A stretch of DNA of 64,000 nt, from NCBI RefSeq assembly GCF_036416795.1, contig NZ_CP143867.1:6364481-6428480 (forward strand). The letters are read 5' to 3'. Source of the DNA: Bacteroides sp. MSB163 (GTDB taxonomy: Bacteria > Bacteroidota > Bacteroidia > Bacteroidales > Bacteroidaceae). The position numbers and the translations under genes were made by a program. Shown piece after piece: positions 8,712-17,189 of the stretch. The notes beneath the pieces were generated by a model. The model ran no database searches. It was not told the DNA's origin and worked only from the letters and a program-made list of their open reading frames with translations. How positions within the stretch are numbered: position 1 is the stretch's first letter; the number at the start of each line of letters is the position of its first letter.

Positions 8712-10865
8712 TTAAACTTCTTCCTCATCCATCAGGATTTCCAGAATCTGGCAAGCAGCCTTGGCAACCGGAGTACCGGGACCAAAGATAGCAGCTACAC
8801 CGGCCTTATAGAGGAAATCATAATCCTGTGCAGGAATTACACCACCGGCAATTACGATGATATCCTCACGGCCCAGTTTCTTCAACTCTTCGATGATCTG
8901 CGGAACCAATGTCTTATGCCCGGCAGCCAGAGAAGACACGCCCACTACGTGAACGTCATTTTCAACAGCCTCGCGGGCAGCTTCGGCAGGAGTCTGGAAC
9001 AATGGTCCCATATCCACATCGAAACCACAGTCGGCATATCCGGTAGCTACAACCTTAGCACCACGGTCGTGACCGTCCTGACCCATCTTGGCAACCATAA
9101 TACGGGGCTGACGTCCCTCCTTCTTCGCAAACTTTTCAGTCAACTCGCAAGCACGCTTGAAGTCACTGTCATTCTTACTTTCTGATGAATACACGCCTGA
9201 TATAGTTCTGATTATTGCTTTATAACGTCCTACAATCTTTTCGCAAGCATAAGAGATCTCTCCCAATGTAGCGCGAACACGGGCAGCTTCCACTGCCAAT
9301 TCCAGCAAGTTACCTTCCTTGGTTTCCACGCATTTGGTGATAGCCTCCAATGCTTTCTGCACTTCAGTTTCATTACGTCCTTCTTTCAGACGCTTCAGGT
9401 TCTCAATCTGTTCCAGACGAACTGCCGTATTGTCGATCTCAAGGATATCAATCGGAGCTTCTTTCTCCAAGCGATACTTGTTCACACCCACGATAGTCTG
9501 AGAACCGGAGTCGATACGGGCCTGCGTACGTGCGGCAGCTTCTTCGATACGCATCTTAGGAATACCGGTCTCGATAGCTTTCGCCATACCACCCAGTTTT
9601 TCAACTTCCTGGATAAGTTCCCAAGCCTTATGGGCCAGTTCGTTTGTCAGAGACTCTACATAGTAAGAACCACCCCATGGGTCAACATTCTTGCAAATGT
9701 AAGTTTCTTCCTGAATATAAATCTGAGTGTTACGCGCAATACGTGCAGAGAAGTCCGTCGGCAACGCAATAGCCTCGTCAAGCGCATTGGTGTGCAAAGA
9801 CTGAGTATGTCCCAGCGCGGCAGCCATAGCCTCGATACAGGTACGACCCACATTGTTAAACGGATCTTGCTCGGTCAGTGACCAGCCCGAAGTCTGAGAG
9901 TGTGTACGCAGAGCCAGAGATTTCGGGTTCTTCGGATTGAACTGTTTCACAATCTTCGCCCAAAGCATACGTGCAGCACGCATCTTGGCAATTTCCATGA
10001 AGTGGTTTGTACCGATAGCCCAGAAGAAAGACAGGCGCGGAGCAAAAGCGTCAATGTCGATACCAGCGGCAACACCTGCACGGAGGTATTCAAGACCGTC
10101 GGCCAATGTATAAGCCAACTCGATGTCCGCCGTAGCTCCCGCTTCCTGCATGTGGTAACCGGAGATAGAGATAGAGTTGAACTTCGGCATCTTCTGAGAA
10201 GTATACTCGAATATATCGGAAATAATCTTCATGGAGAATGCAGGCGGGTAAATATAGGTATTACGCACCATGAACTCTTTCAGAATATCATTCTGGATAG
10301 TACCGGCCATTTCTTCCAACTTAGCCCCTTGTTCCAGACCGGCGTTAATATAAAACGCAAGAATCGGAAGAACAGCACCATTCATTGTCATGGATACAGA
10401 CATCTTGTTCAAAGGAATACCATCAAAAAGAACCTTCATGTTTTCCAGTGAGCAAATAGATACACCGGCTTTACCTACGTCACCTACCACACGTTCGTGG
10501 TCAGGGTCGTAACCGCGGTGTGTAGCCAAATCGAAGGCAACGGACAAACCTTTCTGCCCGGAAGCCAAGTTACGGCGATAGAATGCATTTGACTCTTCAG
10601 CAGTAGAGAATCCGGCATACTGGCGGATCGTCCAGGGCCGCAGCGTGTACATCACAGAGTACGGACCACGCAGGTAAGGAGGCAAACCGGCAGCATAGCC
10701 CAGATGTTCCATGCCTTCCAGGTCTTCCTTTGTATAAACAGGCTTCACTTCAATGTGTTCCGGCGTTTTCCAATCAGCATGGATGCCGTTAGCCTTTTGC
10801 CATTCAGCACCGTTTGCAGGCTGAAATGCGGCATATATATCTAAGTTCTTAAAATCTTTTCTCAT
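8712..10865 (-). CDS. mutB: Methylmalonyl-CoA mutase, large (catalytic) subunit
   Basis: A 717-residue adenosylcobalamin-dependent mutase interconverting succinyl-CoA and (R)-methylmalonyl-CoA, in the route that makes propionate in Bacteroides. The N-terminal TIM-barrel part contains RGPYSVMYTLRPWTIRQYAGF and SVAFDLATHRGYD. The C-terminal B12-binding domain has the lower-ligand motif DxHxxG (GQDGHDRGAKVV, about residue 600) followed by GGVIP. Length and motifs are standard for MutB/ScpA. It lies 86 bp downstream of the small-subunit gene on the same strand, separated by an AT-rich inverted repeat. A strong hairpin follows. Confidence 0.97.
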   Translation of the reverse strand: MRKDFKNLDIYAAFQPANGAEWQKANGIHADWKTPEHIEVKPVYTKEDLEGMEHLGYAAGLPPYLRGPYSVMYTLRPWTIRQYAGFSTAEESNAFYRRNLASGQKGLSVAFDLATHRGYDPDHERVVGDVGKAGVSICSLENMKVLFDGIPLNKMSVSMTMNGAVLPILAFYINAGLEQGAKLEEMAGTIQNDILKEFMVRNTYIYPPAFSMKIISDIFEYTSQKMPKFNSISISGYHMQEAGATADIELAYTLADGLEYLRAGVAAGIDIDAFAPRLSFFWAIGTNHFMEIAKMRAARMLWAKIVKQFNPKNPKSLALRTHSQTSGWSLTEQDPFNNVGRTCIEAMAAALGHTQSLHTNALDEAIALPTDFSARIARNTQIYIQEETYICKNVDPWGGSYYVESLTNELAHKAWELIQEVEKLGGMAKAIETGIPKMRIEEAAARTQARIDSGSQTIVGVNKYRLEKEAPIDILEIDNTAVRLEQIENLKRLKEGRNETEVQKALEAITKCVETKEGNLLELAVEAARVRATLGEISYACEKIVGRYKAIIRTISGVYSSESKNDSDFKRACELTEKFAKKEGRQPRIMVAKMGQDGHDRGAKVVATGYADCGFDVDMGPLFQTPAEAAREAVENDVHVVGVSSLAAGHKTLVPQIIEELKKLGREDIIVIAGGVIPAQDYDFLYKAGVAAIFGPGTPVAKAACQILEILMDEEEV

Positions 10866-10875
10866 CGTTATATGA

Positions 10876-10964
10876 AATTAAGAATGAAGAATGAAGAATG
10901 AAGAATTACCATGCGGCGTTATAGCGCAGCCAAATTCTTCATTCTTAATTCTTAATTCTTCATT
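10876..10964. repeat. AT-rich inverted repeat between the mutase genes
   Basis: The left arm (10876-10907) is built from tandem AAGAATGA-type units and the right arm (10933-10964) from their complement (TTCATTCTTAATTC). The arms flank a short GC-richer loop. The right arm overlaps the last codons of the small-subunit gene. It could fold in the mRNA between the two cistrons and adjust their relative expression. Confidence 0.75.
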
Positions 10965-12814
10965 AATATCTTATTGTATTCTCTCAGCGTTTCCAACACG
11001 TTAACGCGAACATGGATAAAGTTCTCGATACCGGCAGCCTTCAGTTCTTCCATGTTGGCAGGAGCGCCGGCTACGATAAATATGGCACGGCCATCCAAAG
11101 CCTTGAAGGCAGGAACAGCATACTCTGCATATTCATCATCACTCGAACACAATACCACGATGTCAGCCTTGGCAGCCATGGCGGCCTCTATACCGGCTTC
11201 CACGGTGGGGAAACCAAGGTTGTCAATCACCTCATATCCGGCACAAGCCAGGAAATTGCAAGAGAACTGAGCACGTGCCTGACGCATAGCCAGATTACCG
11301 ATAGTCAACATAAATGCTTTCGGACGCTTGCCGGAAGCTTCCGTTTCGAGACGCAAAGCTTCAAATTCACTGGCAGCACGGTCGAAATTCAATGCCGGAA
11401 CATCTTTTTCGCAAGTGGCGTGACCACCGCAGCAGCAAGCAGCTTCAAGTGGTTTCTTCTCACCTGCCTTTTCATTGAAGTTCGGGAACTGATTGGTACC
11501 CAACAATACTTCGCGACGCTGAGCAACTGCTTTATGACGGGTCTTGTTGCTTTCGTTCACGGCAGCCTGTACCTTACCTGCTTTTATTGCTGCATAGAAA
11601 CCACCTTCTTCTTCTACCGCGAGGAAGAGTTCCCATGCTTGTTTAGCGATGGATACAGTCAGGTTTTCAATATAATAAGAACCGGCAGCAGGATCAATCA
11701 CCTTATCAAAGTGAGACTCTTCTTTCAGCAACAGCTGCTGATTGCGTGCCATACGTTCAGAGAATTCATCAGGAATTGCATACGTTTTGTTGAACGGGCT
11801 CACAGTCATTGAGTCTACACCGCCCAAAGCAGCGCTCATGGCTTCTGTCTGCGTACGCAGCAAGTTCACATGAGCATCGAACAAAGTAAGGTTGAATGTA
11901 GAAGTCTCAGCGTGAACACGCATCTTGGCAGCACATTTAGCCTCCGCATCGTATGAAGCCACAATGTTTGCCCACAACATACGGGCGGCACGGAACTTAG
12001 CTATTTCAAGGAAATAGTTGGAACTGATACCGAAATTAAATTTAATCTTCCTGGCAACTACAGCAGCAGGAACTCCGGCTTCAGTCAGTTGATTCAGATA
12101 TTCATTACCCCAGGCAAGAGCATAACCCAATTCCTGATAGATATAAGAACCGGCATTATTCAGCGTCAGAGCCGTTACATTCAGTACACGGTATTCCGGC
12201 AGAGCATCGGTTGCTTCAATCAAGGCTTTGGCTGTTGCCAGCATATCGCCCTTTTCTTTACCTTTGGCCAGCATCTTGTCGAAGAAGTCGTAGCCGATAG
12301 AACCTTGCAATTTCGTCAGGTCATATCCTTTCTTTTGGAAATATGCCACCAGGATTTCCGCAAGTTCCACCACATGTCCCTGGCACGTGTAGAAGTTCAG
12401 TTCCACACACTCGGCACAGATACCTTCGAGCAATGTTTCGATGTATTCGGCATCGAGTTCTTTCGCCTTCACACGGAACGCCAGTGAATCTACACCTTTA
12501 TTCAGAATATCCAGCGCTTTCGCGTTAGCTTCCTTCGGGCATTCCACCTTGATTTCCTGGCGTACCAGCCATTCGTTGTTGTCTTTCTTGGTGCCTCTGA
12601 GGTAAGGAAATTCACCGGGAAGTGCATCCGTCGTTTTCAGTCCTTCGAGGTCTTCCATGCGGTAGAAAGGTTTCACCTTGAATCCTTCGTTTGTTTTCCA
12701 AACGAGTTTCTTCTCAAAATCAGCGCCTTTCAGGTCAGCTGTAACTTTGTCCATCCACTGTTCGGTAGTGGCGGGTGCAAAGTCTGAGAAGAGTTTTTCT
12801 TTACTGTCTGCCAT
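10952..12814 (-). CDS. mutA: Methylmalonyl-CoA mutase, small (non-catalytic) subunit
   Basis: A 620-residue partner of MutB in the alpha-beta mutase heterodimer. It keeps the barrel fold (FPYLRGTKKDNNEWLVRQEI; LRTQTEAMSAALGGVDS) and a C-terminal flavodoxin-like domain. The cobalamin motif DxHxxG is absent: the matching region reads IGNLAMRQARAQFS, so this subunit does not bind B12 through histidine, as known for MutA. Oddly, the linker before that domain has a cysteine cluster (AACCCGGHATCEKD, about residues 460-475). It is first in the operon, with a -7 element about 70 bp upstream. No cobalamin riboswitch was recognised in the 413-bp upstream gap. Confidence 0.95.
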   Translation of the reverse strand: MADSKEKLFSDFAPATTEQWMDKVTADLKGADFEKKLVWKTNEGFKVKPFYRMEDLEGLKTTDALPGEFPYLRGTKKDNNEWLVRQEIKVECPKEANAKALDILNKGVDSLAFRVKAKELDAEYIETLLEGICAECVELNFYTCQGHVVELAEILVAYFQKKGYDLTKLQGSIGYDFFDKMLAKGKEKGDMLATAKALIEATDALPEYRVLNVTALTLNNAGSYIYQELGYALAWGNEYLNQLTEAGVPAAVVARKIKFNFGISSNYFLEIAKFRAARMLWANIVASYDAEAKCAAKMRVHAETSTFNLTLFDAHVNLLRTQTEAMSAALGGVDSMTVSPFNKTYAIPDEFSERMARNQQLLLKEESHFDKVIDPAAGSYYIENLTVSIAKQAWELFLAVEEEGGFYAAIKAGKVQAAVNESNKTRHKAVAQRREVLLGTNQFPNFNEKAGEKKPLEAACCCGGHATCEKDVPALNFDRAASEFEALRLETEASGKRPKAFMLTIGNLAMRQARAQFSCNFLACAGYEVIDNLGFPTVEAGIEAAMAAKADIVVLCSSDDEYAEYAVPAFKALDGRAIFIVAGAPANMEELKAAGIENFIHVRVNVLETLREYNKILMKN

Positions 12815-12883
12815 AGTTTATTTTAATTAAAAAGATAATTAAGTAATCTCTTCACTTACCTATTTGTCGAAAAATAGGACTTG

Positions 12884-12891
12884 CAAATATA
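12884..12891 (-). promoter_or_regulatory. -7 element of the mutA-mutB operon
   Basis: Minus-strand TATATTTG matches TAnnTTTG. A CTTG about 18 bp further upstream (12913-12910) is a partial -33 match. The leader to the mutA ATG would be about 60 nt. Confidence 0.6.
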
Positions 12892-12985
12892 CTCAATAAG
12901 TTATAATAACAAGGATTTTTAAGTAAAATTCGCATGGAGTTTGACATTCTGAAAGGATAGTGTTCAATTCCTCCGAAATCGGACT

Positions 12986-13095
12986 GTACCCGAAACGTAT
13001 CCGGGCCGTACCTGCTCCGTAGCTTCTTCGGTCAAAGGTGACTCTAACCGAAGAAGCTACGGAGCAGGTACGGGGCAAGCGCATTCCAGATACGG
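12986..13095. repeat. 11-bp-periodic region with a perfect 27-bp inverted repeat
   Basis: The arms 13006-13032 and 13047-13073 are perfect reverse complements (27 of 27) around a 14-base spacer. Left-side GTA motifs begin at 12986, 12997, 13008 and 13019 (steps of 11; CCGTA at 13006 and 13017). On the right, TACGG begins at 13058, 13069 and 13091 (steps of 11 and 22). It lies in the divergent gap between mutA and the transporter gene, upstream of both. There is no T-tract beside the stem, which argues against a simple terminator. Confidence 0.9.
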
Positions 13096-13151
13096 TGCAG
13101 ACAGATAGTCAGCCCTCTCAAAGCAACTAAAATAAAAACTCCCGGAAACCC

Positions 13152-13182
13152 TTTGCCAGCTCCCTTTTAATGCCTACCTTTG
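13152..13182 (+). promoter_or_regulatory. Promoter of the 13228 transporter gene
   Basis: TTTG (13152-13155), 19 bp, then TACCTTTG (13175-13182), a full match to the Bacteroides consensus. The leader to the ATG at 13228 is about 40 nt. Confidence 0.8.
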
Positions 13183-13227
13183 CGCGAAATTTCAATGAGT
13201 AAATAAAAAAGGTAAACAAAAGTAACT

Positions 13228-14889
13228 ATGGATTGGTTAGAGAGTTTGTTATGGGACCCTGCCTCCGTCGCCCATATCGTATGCTTATATGCATTCGTAA
13301 TATCTGTCGGCGTGCTTTTGGGCAAGATCAAAATTTTCGGGATATCACTTGGAGTCACATTTGTGCTTTTTACAGGTATCCTGATGGGACATTTCGGCTT
13401 TACGGGTGAGACACATATTCTGCATTTCATCCGCGAATTCGGATTAATTCTATTTGTATTCTGCATCGGTCTGCAAGTAGGACCGTCGTTCTTCTCTTCA
13501 TTTAAGAAAGGAGGCATGACACTGAATATGCTTGCAGTAGGTATTGTAGTACTGAATATTGCAGTAGCTTTAGGCATTTACTTCATCGACGGAGGAATCG
13601 ACCTCCCCATGATGGTAGGTATCCTTTACGGTGCAGTCACCAATACTCCGGGTTTGGGTGCCGCACAGGAAGCATTGAACCAACTGAACTACACAGGTGA
13701 CCCCATCGCATTGGGATATGCCTGCGCTTATCCGCTCGGTGTTGTCGGTATCATCGGTTCTATTATTGCTATCCGCTACATCTGCCGGGTGAACCTGAAA
13801 AAGGAAGAAGACGAACTCTCTACACAGACTTCTGATATGAAACACATGCCACACATGTTGCATCTGGAAGTTCGTAATGAATCTATCGACGGAAAGAAGC
13901 TCCTCCAGATCAAAGAGTTTATGGGACGTCCTTTTGTATGTTCACGCATACGCCACGAGGGACATGTCAGCATCCCCAACCAAGATACAGAATTTCATAT
14001 CGGAGACCAGGTATTCATCGTATGTTCCGAGGAAGATGCCGAAGCGGTAATCGCTTTCATCGGTAAAGAAATTCAAGTGGACTGGGAAAAACAAGATATG
14101 CCAATGGTTTCACGCCGTATATTAGTGACTAAATCCGAAATCAACGGTAAGAAATTGGGTAGCCTGCATTTCCGTAGTATGTATGGAGTGAATGTAACCC
14201 GTATCAACCGTTCCGGTATGGACCTGTTTGCCGATCCGAACCTAATATTGCAAGTAGGTGACCGTGTTATGGTCGTGGGTCAGCAAGATGCTGTAGAACG
14301 GGTTGCCGGTGTATTGGGTAACCAGTTGAAACGCCTGGATACACCGAACATTGTGACTATCTTCGTGGGTATCTTCCTGGGTATTCTGCTGGGTAGTCTT
14401 CCTATCGCTTTCCCGGGTATACCTACTCCGGTAAAACTCGGTTTGGCAGGTGGTCCGTTGGTGGTTGCTATTCTTATCGGACGATTCGGACATAAGTTGA
14501 AACTAGTGACTTATACAACCATGAGTGCCAACCTGATGCTGCGCGAGATCGGTATTGTGCTTTTCCTTGCCAGTGTAGGTATTGAGGCCGGTGAGCACTT
14601 TGTACAAACCGTAGTAGAAGGCTCCGGATTATCATACGTAGGTTATGGCTTCCTGATTACCGTAATTCCTTTACTGATTATCGGTATGATTGCCCGCTTC
14701 TATTGTAAAGTGAACTACTTCACTTTAATGGGATTGATTGCAGGTAGTAATACAGACCCTCCAGCATTGGCGTATGCCAACCAGGCATCCGGTAATGACG
14801 CTCCGGCAGTAGGCTATTCTACGGTTTATCCGCTGACAATGTTCCTGCGTATTCTAGCGGGACAAATGATATTGTTGACAATGATGTAA
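13228..14889 (+). CDS. AspT/YidE-type transporter with two RCK_C (TrkA-C) domains
   Basis: A 553-residue inner-membrane protein with the duplicated AspT/YidE/YbjL architecture: about five or six membrane helices, two cytoplasmic RCK_C-like domains (about residues 205-285 and 290-370, ending VFIVCSEEDAEAV and VMVVGQQDAVERV), then a second membrane half. Both halves keep the family signature, GAVTNTPGLGAAQEAL in the first and AGSNTDPPALAYAN in the second. Family members exchange aspartate/alanine or other organic anions, but substrates of Bacteroides copies are not known to me. It has its own promoter and terminator. The start at 13228 fits the promoter spacing. Confidence 0.9.
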   Translation: MDWLESLLWDPASVAHIVCLYAFVISVGVLLGKIKIFGISLGVTFVLFTGILMGHFGFTGETHILHFIREFGLILFVFCIGLQVGPSFFSSFKKGGMTLNMLAVGIVVLNIAVALGIYFIDGGIDLPMMVGILYGAVTNTPGLGAAQEALNQLNYTGDPIALGYACAYPLGVVGIIGSIIAIRYICRVNLKKEEDELSTQTSDMKHMPHMLHLEVRNESIDGKKLLQIKEFMGRPFVCSRIRHEGHVSIPNQDTEFHIGDQVFIVCSEEDAEAVIAFIGKEIQVDWEKQDMPMVSRRILVTKSEINGKKLGSLHFRSMYGVNVTRINRSGMDLFADPNLILQVGDRVMVVGQQDAVERVAGVLGNQLKRLDTPNIVTIFVGIFLGILLGSLPIAFPGIPTPVKLGLAGGPLVVAILIGRFGHKLKLVTYTTMSANLMLREIGIVLFLASVGIEAGEHFVQTVVEGSGLSYVGYGFLITVIPLLIIGMIARFYCKVNYFTLMGLIAGSNTDPPALAYANQASGNDAPAVGYSTVYPLTMFLRILAGQMILLTMM

Positions 14890-14910
14890 TGCAAGCTGTA
14901 TTTAAGCAAA

Positions 14911-14944
14911 AGAGAGGTCATGCGAACATGACCTCTCTTTTTTA
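14911..14944 (+). terminator. Strong bidirectional terminator between convergent genes
   Basis: A 12-bp perfect stem AGAGAGGTCATG (14911-14922) / CATGACCTCTCT (14927-14938) with a CGAA tetraloop, followed by TTTTTT on the plus strand. The minus-strand side is A/T-rich as well, so it may also serve the convergent kinase-like gene. Confidence 0.92.
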
Positions 14945-14973
14945 TTTCATCGATTATAAATAATAATTCCGCT

Positions 14974-15600
14974 TCACTTGATTTTGAGTCTCACAAACTC
15001 CTCCACAAAATCTATTGTCTTCTCAATTCCCAGCACCGAAGAATCAATGCAGAGATGATAAGTTGCCGCAGCTCCCCATGTCTTGTAACTATAATAATTG
15101 TAATACTCCGAACGTTTTTTATCTGCCTTACTCATCATATTTTCCGCCTCTTCTTCCGAAATGTGATGCATAGCGCAAAGACGGGCAACACGCGCCTCAT
15201 GCGAGGCAGAAATAAAGATATTGGCGCAACGGGGATGCTCCCGAAGAATATAATCGGCACAACGACCTACAAAAAGACAAGACTTCTCAGAGGCCAGCTG
15301 ACGGATCACATCACTCTGCACTTTGAAAAGCGCGTCATTACTAAGACAATTCTGGGTAGGTAAGGCACCATCTCCCACAAAAGGGAAACGCATACCGAAA
15401 AGTCCGCCGATGATTCCCTGCGAAGCACGCTCATCAGCTTTCTCAAAAAATTCACGACAGAGGCCACTCTCCTTGGAAGCCAGAGTTATCAACTCCTTAT
15501 CATAGAAATCAATGCCCAAGCGGGCTGCCAACTTCTCCCCTATCTCCTTTCCGCCGCTTCCCAATTGGCGACCGATGTTCACAACGAATTTCTTATTCAT
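14974..15600 (-). CDS. Cytidylate-kinase-like family protein
   Basis: A 208-residue soluble protein of the AAA_26/cytidylate-kinase-like P-loop family. The N-terminus FVVNIGRQLGSGGKEIGEKLA contains a modified Walker A (GRQLGSGG), then FYDKELITLAS. Mid-protein CLFVGRCADYIL and the basic KADKKRSEYYNYYS lid-like segment match the family. True CMP kinases (Cmk) differ in the Walker A, so the nucleotide substrate is unknown. It has its own consensus promoter and is convergent with the 13228 transporter gene. Confidence 0.85.
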   Translation of the reverse strand: MNKKFVVNIGRQLGSGGKEIGEKLAARLGIDFYDKELITLASKESGLCREFFEKADERASQGIIGGLFGMRFPFVGDGALPTQNCLSNDALFKVQSDVIRQLASEKSCLFVGRCADYILREHPRCANIFISASHEARVARLCAMHHISEEEAENMMSKADKKRSEYYNYYSYKTWGAAATYHLCIDSSVLGIEKTIDFVEEFVRLKIK

Positions 15601-15631
15601 AGCTTCAATCTAAATATTGGTTTACTGATAG

Positions 15632-15662
15632 CAAAAGTAAGGATTTATAGGAAAGAAACAAA
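15632..15662 (-). promoter_or_regulatory. Promoter of the cytidylate-kinase-like gene
   Basis: Minus-strand TTTG (15662-15659), 19 bp, TACTTTTG (15639-15632): full consensus spacing, 31 bp before the ATG. Confidence 0.75.
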
Positions 15663-15683
15663 AAAAGTCACACGTTTTTCACC

Positions 15684-17036
15684 TTATCCTTCCGCTCTCT
15701 TGAATTTACGGAACTGCCTTACCAACATTACCAGTGCTACCAAGCTGGCAAGTAAATCGGAGAATGGCATACTATACCACACACCTGCCGCACCAAAGAA
15801 ATGGGGTAGGATTATCAATGCCGGAAGCAGAAAAAGCATCTGGCGCGTAAGAGAAAGGAAAATAGCCTTACTCGCCATTCCGATACTCTGGAAAAAGTTG
15901 GATGTCACCATCTGGAAACCTATAATGGGGAAAAACATCACTACAATCCGCAAACCACGTGCCGAAATTGCTATCAGTTCTTCATCGGAAGTAAATATAG
16001 AAACCACCAGATCAGGCACAAGCATTCCCATCAGAAAACCGGAAGTTGTAACAACTGTAGCAAAGATAATTGTCAGTTTCAACACCCGGGAGACACGAGC
16101 GTATTGCTGGGCACCAAAGTTATATCCAGCAATGGGCTGCATGCCCTGATTCAGTCCCATCACAATCATCACAAATATAAATACCAGTCGATTGACAATA
16201 CCGAATGCGCCAATGGATAAATCTCCTCCATAGCGCTTCAGCCCTTGATTGATAACAATCACAATAAAACATGCCGCCAGGTTCATCAGGAAAGGGGACA
16301 TACCGATAGCAAGCGAATCCATTACAATCTTACGACGCAAGCGGAAAATGCCGCGATGGAAGTGCAAGAGTTCATCTTTGTTACTGAATATCTTAAATTG
16401 CCACATCAGTGAAATGATTTGTGCAATGATAGTGGCAATAGCAGCTCCACGGATACCCCAGCCAAAACCATAGATGAATACAGGGTCGAGTATCGTATTA
16501 ATGATTACCGTAGCAATTGTGGCATACATCGCCTTTTGCGGATGTCCGGAAGATCGGAGCACGGCATTCAAACCCAGATAAAGGTGAGTGACCACATTAC
16601 CAAGCAAAATGATCTGCATATATTCGCGGGCATACTTCACGGTCTCATCACTACCACCAAAGAAATAAAGGATAGGATCGAGAAATATCATCGTCACTAC
16701 CGTAAATGTTAATCCCAGAACTATATTCAGGACAAGCACATTACCTAATATCCGTTGAGCCGTATCGTAGTCTTTCTGCCCTAACTTTACGGAAACCAAC
16801 GTAGAGGCCCCCACTCCCACCAACGAACCGAATGCTGCCGCAAGATTCATTAGAGGGAAAGTTAGTGCCAATCCCGAAATAGCCATTGTGCCCACTCCGT
16901 GACCGATAAAAATGCTATCCACCATATTATATAAGGAAGATGCCGTCATAGCGATAATTGCCGGCACTGCATATTGCATCAGTAGTTTTCCAATCTTTTC
17001 TGTTCCCAACGCTGTGGGTGCCTTTTGTCCTGTCAT
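15684..17036 (-). CDS. MATE-family efflux transporter
   Basis: A 450-residue inner-membrane protein with about 12 hydrophobic segments and two MatE halves. The N-terminal half has IGKLLMQYAVPAIIAMTASSLYNMVDSIFIGHGVG and ALTFPLMNLAAAFG, typical of MATE Na+/H+ drug antiporters. The C-terminal half has GLNQGMQPIAGYNFGA. It probably exports cationic drugs or metabolites. The start at 17036 is set by the upstream promoter. Length is normal. It is monocistronic and divergent from the PUL gene at 17190. Confidence 0.93.
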   Translation of the reverse strand: MTGQKAPTALGTEKIGKLLMQYAVPAIIAMTASSLYNMVDSIFIGHGVGTMAISGLALTFPLMNLAAAFGSLVGVGASTLVSVKLGQKDYDTAQRILGNVLVLNIVLGLTFTVVTMIFLDPILYFFGGSDETVKYAREYMQIILLGNVVTHLYLGLNAVLRSSGHPQKAMYATIATVIINTILDPVFIYGFGWGIRGAAIATIIAQIISLMWQFKIFSNKDELLHFHRGIFRLRRKIVMDSLAIGMSPFLMNLAACFIVIVINQGLKRYGGDLSIGAFGIVNRLVFIFVMIVMGLNQGMQPIAGYNFGAQQYARVSRVLKLTIIFATVVTTSGFLMGMLVPDLVVSIFTSDEELIAISARGLRIVVMFFPIIGFQMVTSNFFQSIGMASKAIFLSLTRQMLFLLPALIILPHFFGAAGVWYSMPFSDLLASLVALVMLVRQFRKFKRAEG

Positions 17037-17059
17037 ACCTATTTCCTTTTTTCAGGGCG

Positions 17060-17091
17060 CAAAGGTACTGATTTTCCTGCAAGCAAACAAA
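17060..17091 (-). promoter_or_regulatory. MATE gene promoter
   Basis: Minus-strand TTTG (17091-17088), 20 bp, TACCTTTG (17067-17060). Consensus Bacteroides promoter just upstream of the ATG at 17036. Confidence 0.72.
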
Positions 17092-17161
17092 AGAAGACGA
17101 GAAAGAGATGATTTTACTAAAATAGAAGACGATTTTCATACCTCTAAAAAGAATTCGCATT

Positions 17162-17169
17162 TACATTTG
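17162..17169 (+). promoter_or_regulatory. -7 element for the 17190 gene
   Basis: TACATTTG matches TAnnTTTG and ends 20 bp before the ATG at 17190, giving a very short leader. No TTTG at -33 is seen. Confidence 0.6.
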
Positions 17170-17189
17170 TCCTCTAAATACGGAAATAC

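Noticed and set aside
9900..10451. 183-codon plus-strand frame
   Set aside because: Antisense to mutB, with no domain and no promoter. A shadow frame.
12986..13095. Invertible promoter flanked by inverted repeats
   Set aside because: The spacer between arms is only 14 bp, too short to hold a promoter, and no invertase gene is nearby.
12815..13227. Cobalamin riboswitch upstream of the mutase operon
   Set aside because: I looked for the conserved B12-box core and did not find it. The region holds the 11-bp periodic inverted repeat and promoters instead.
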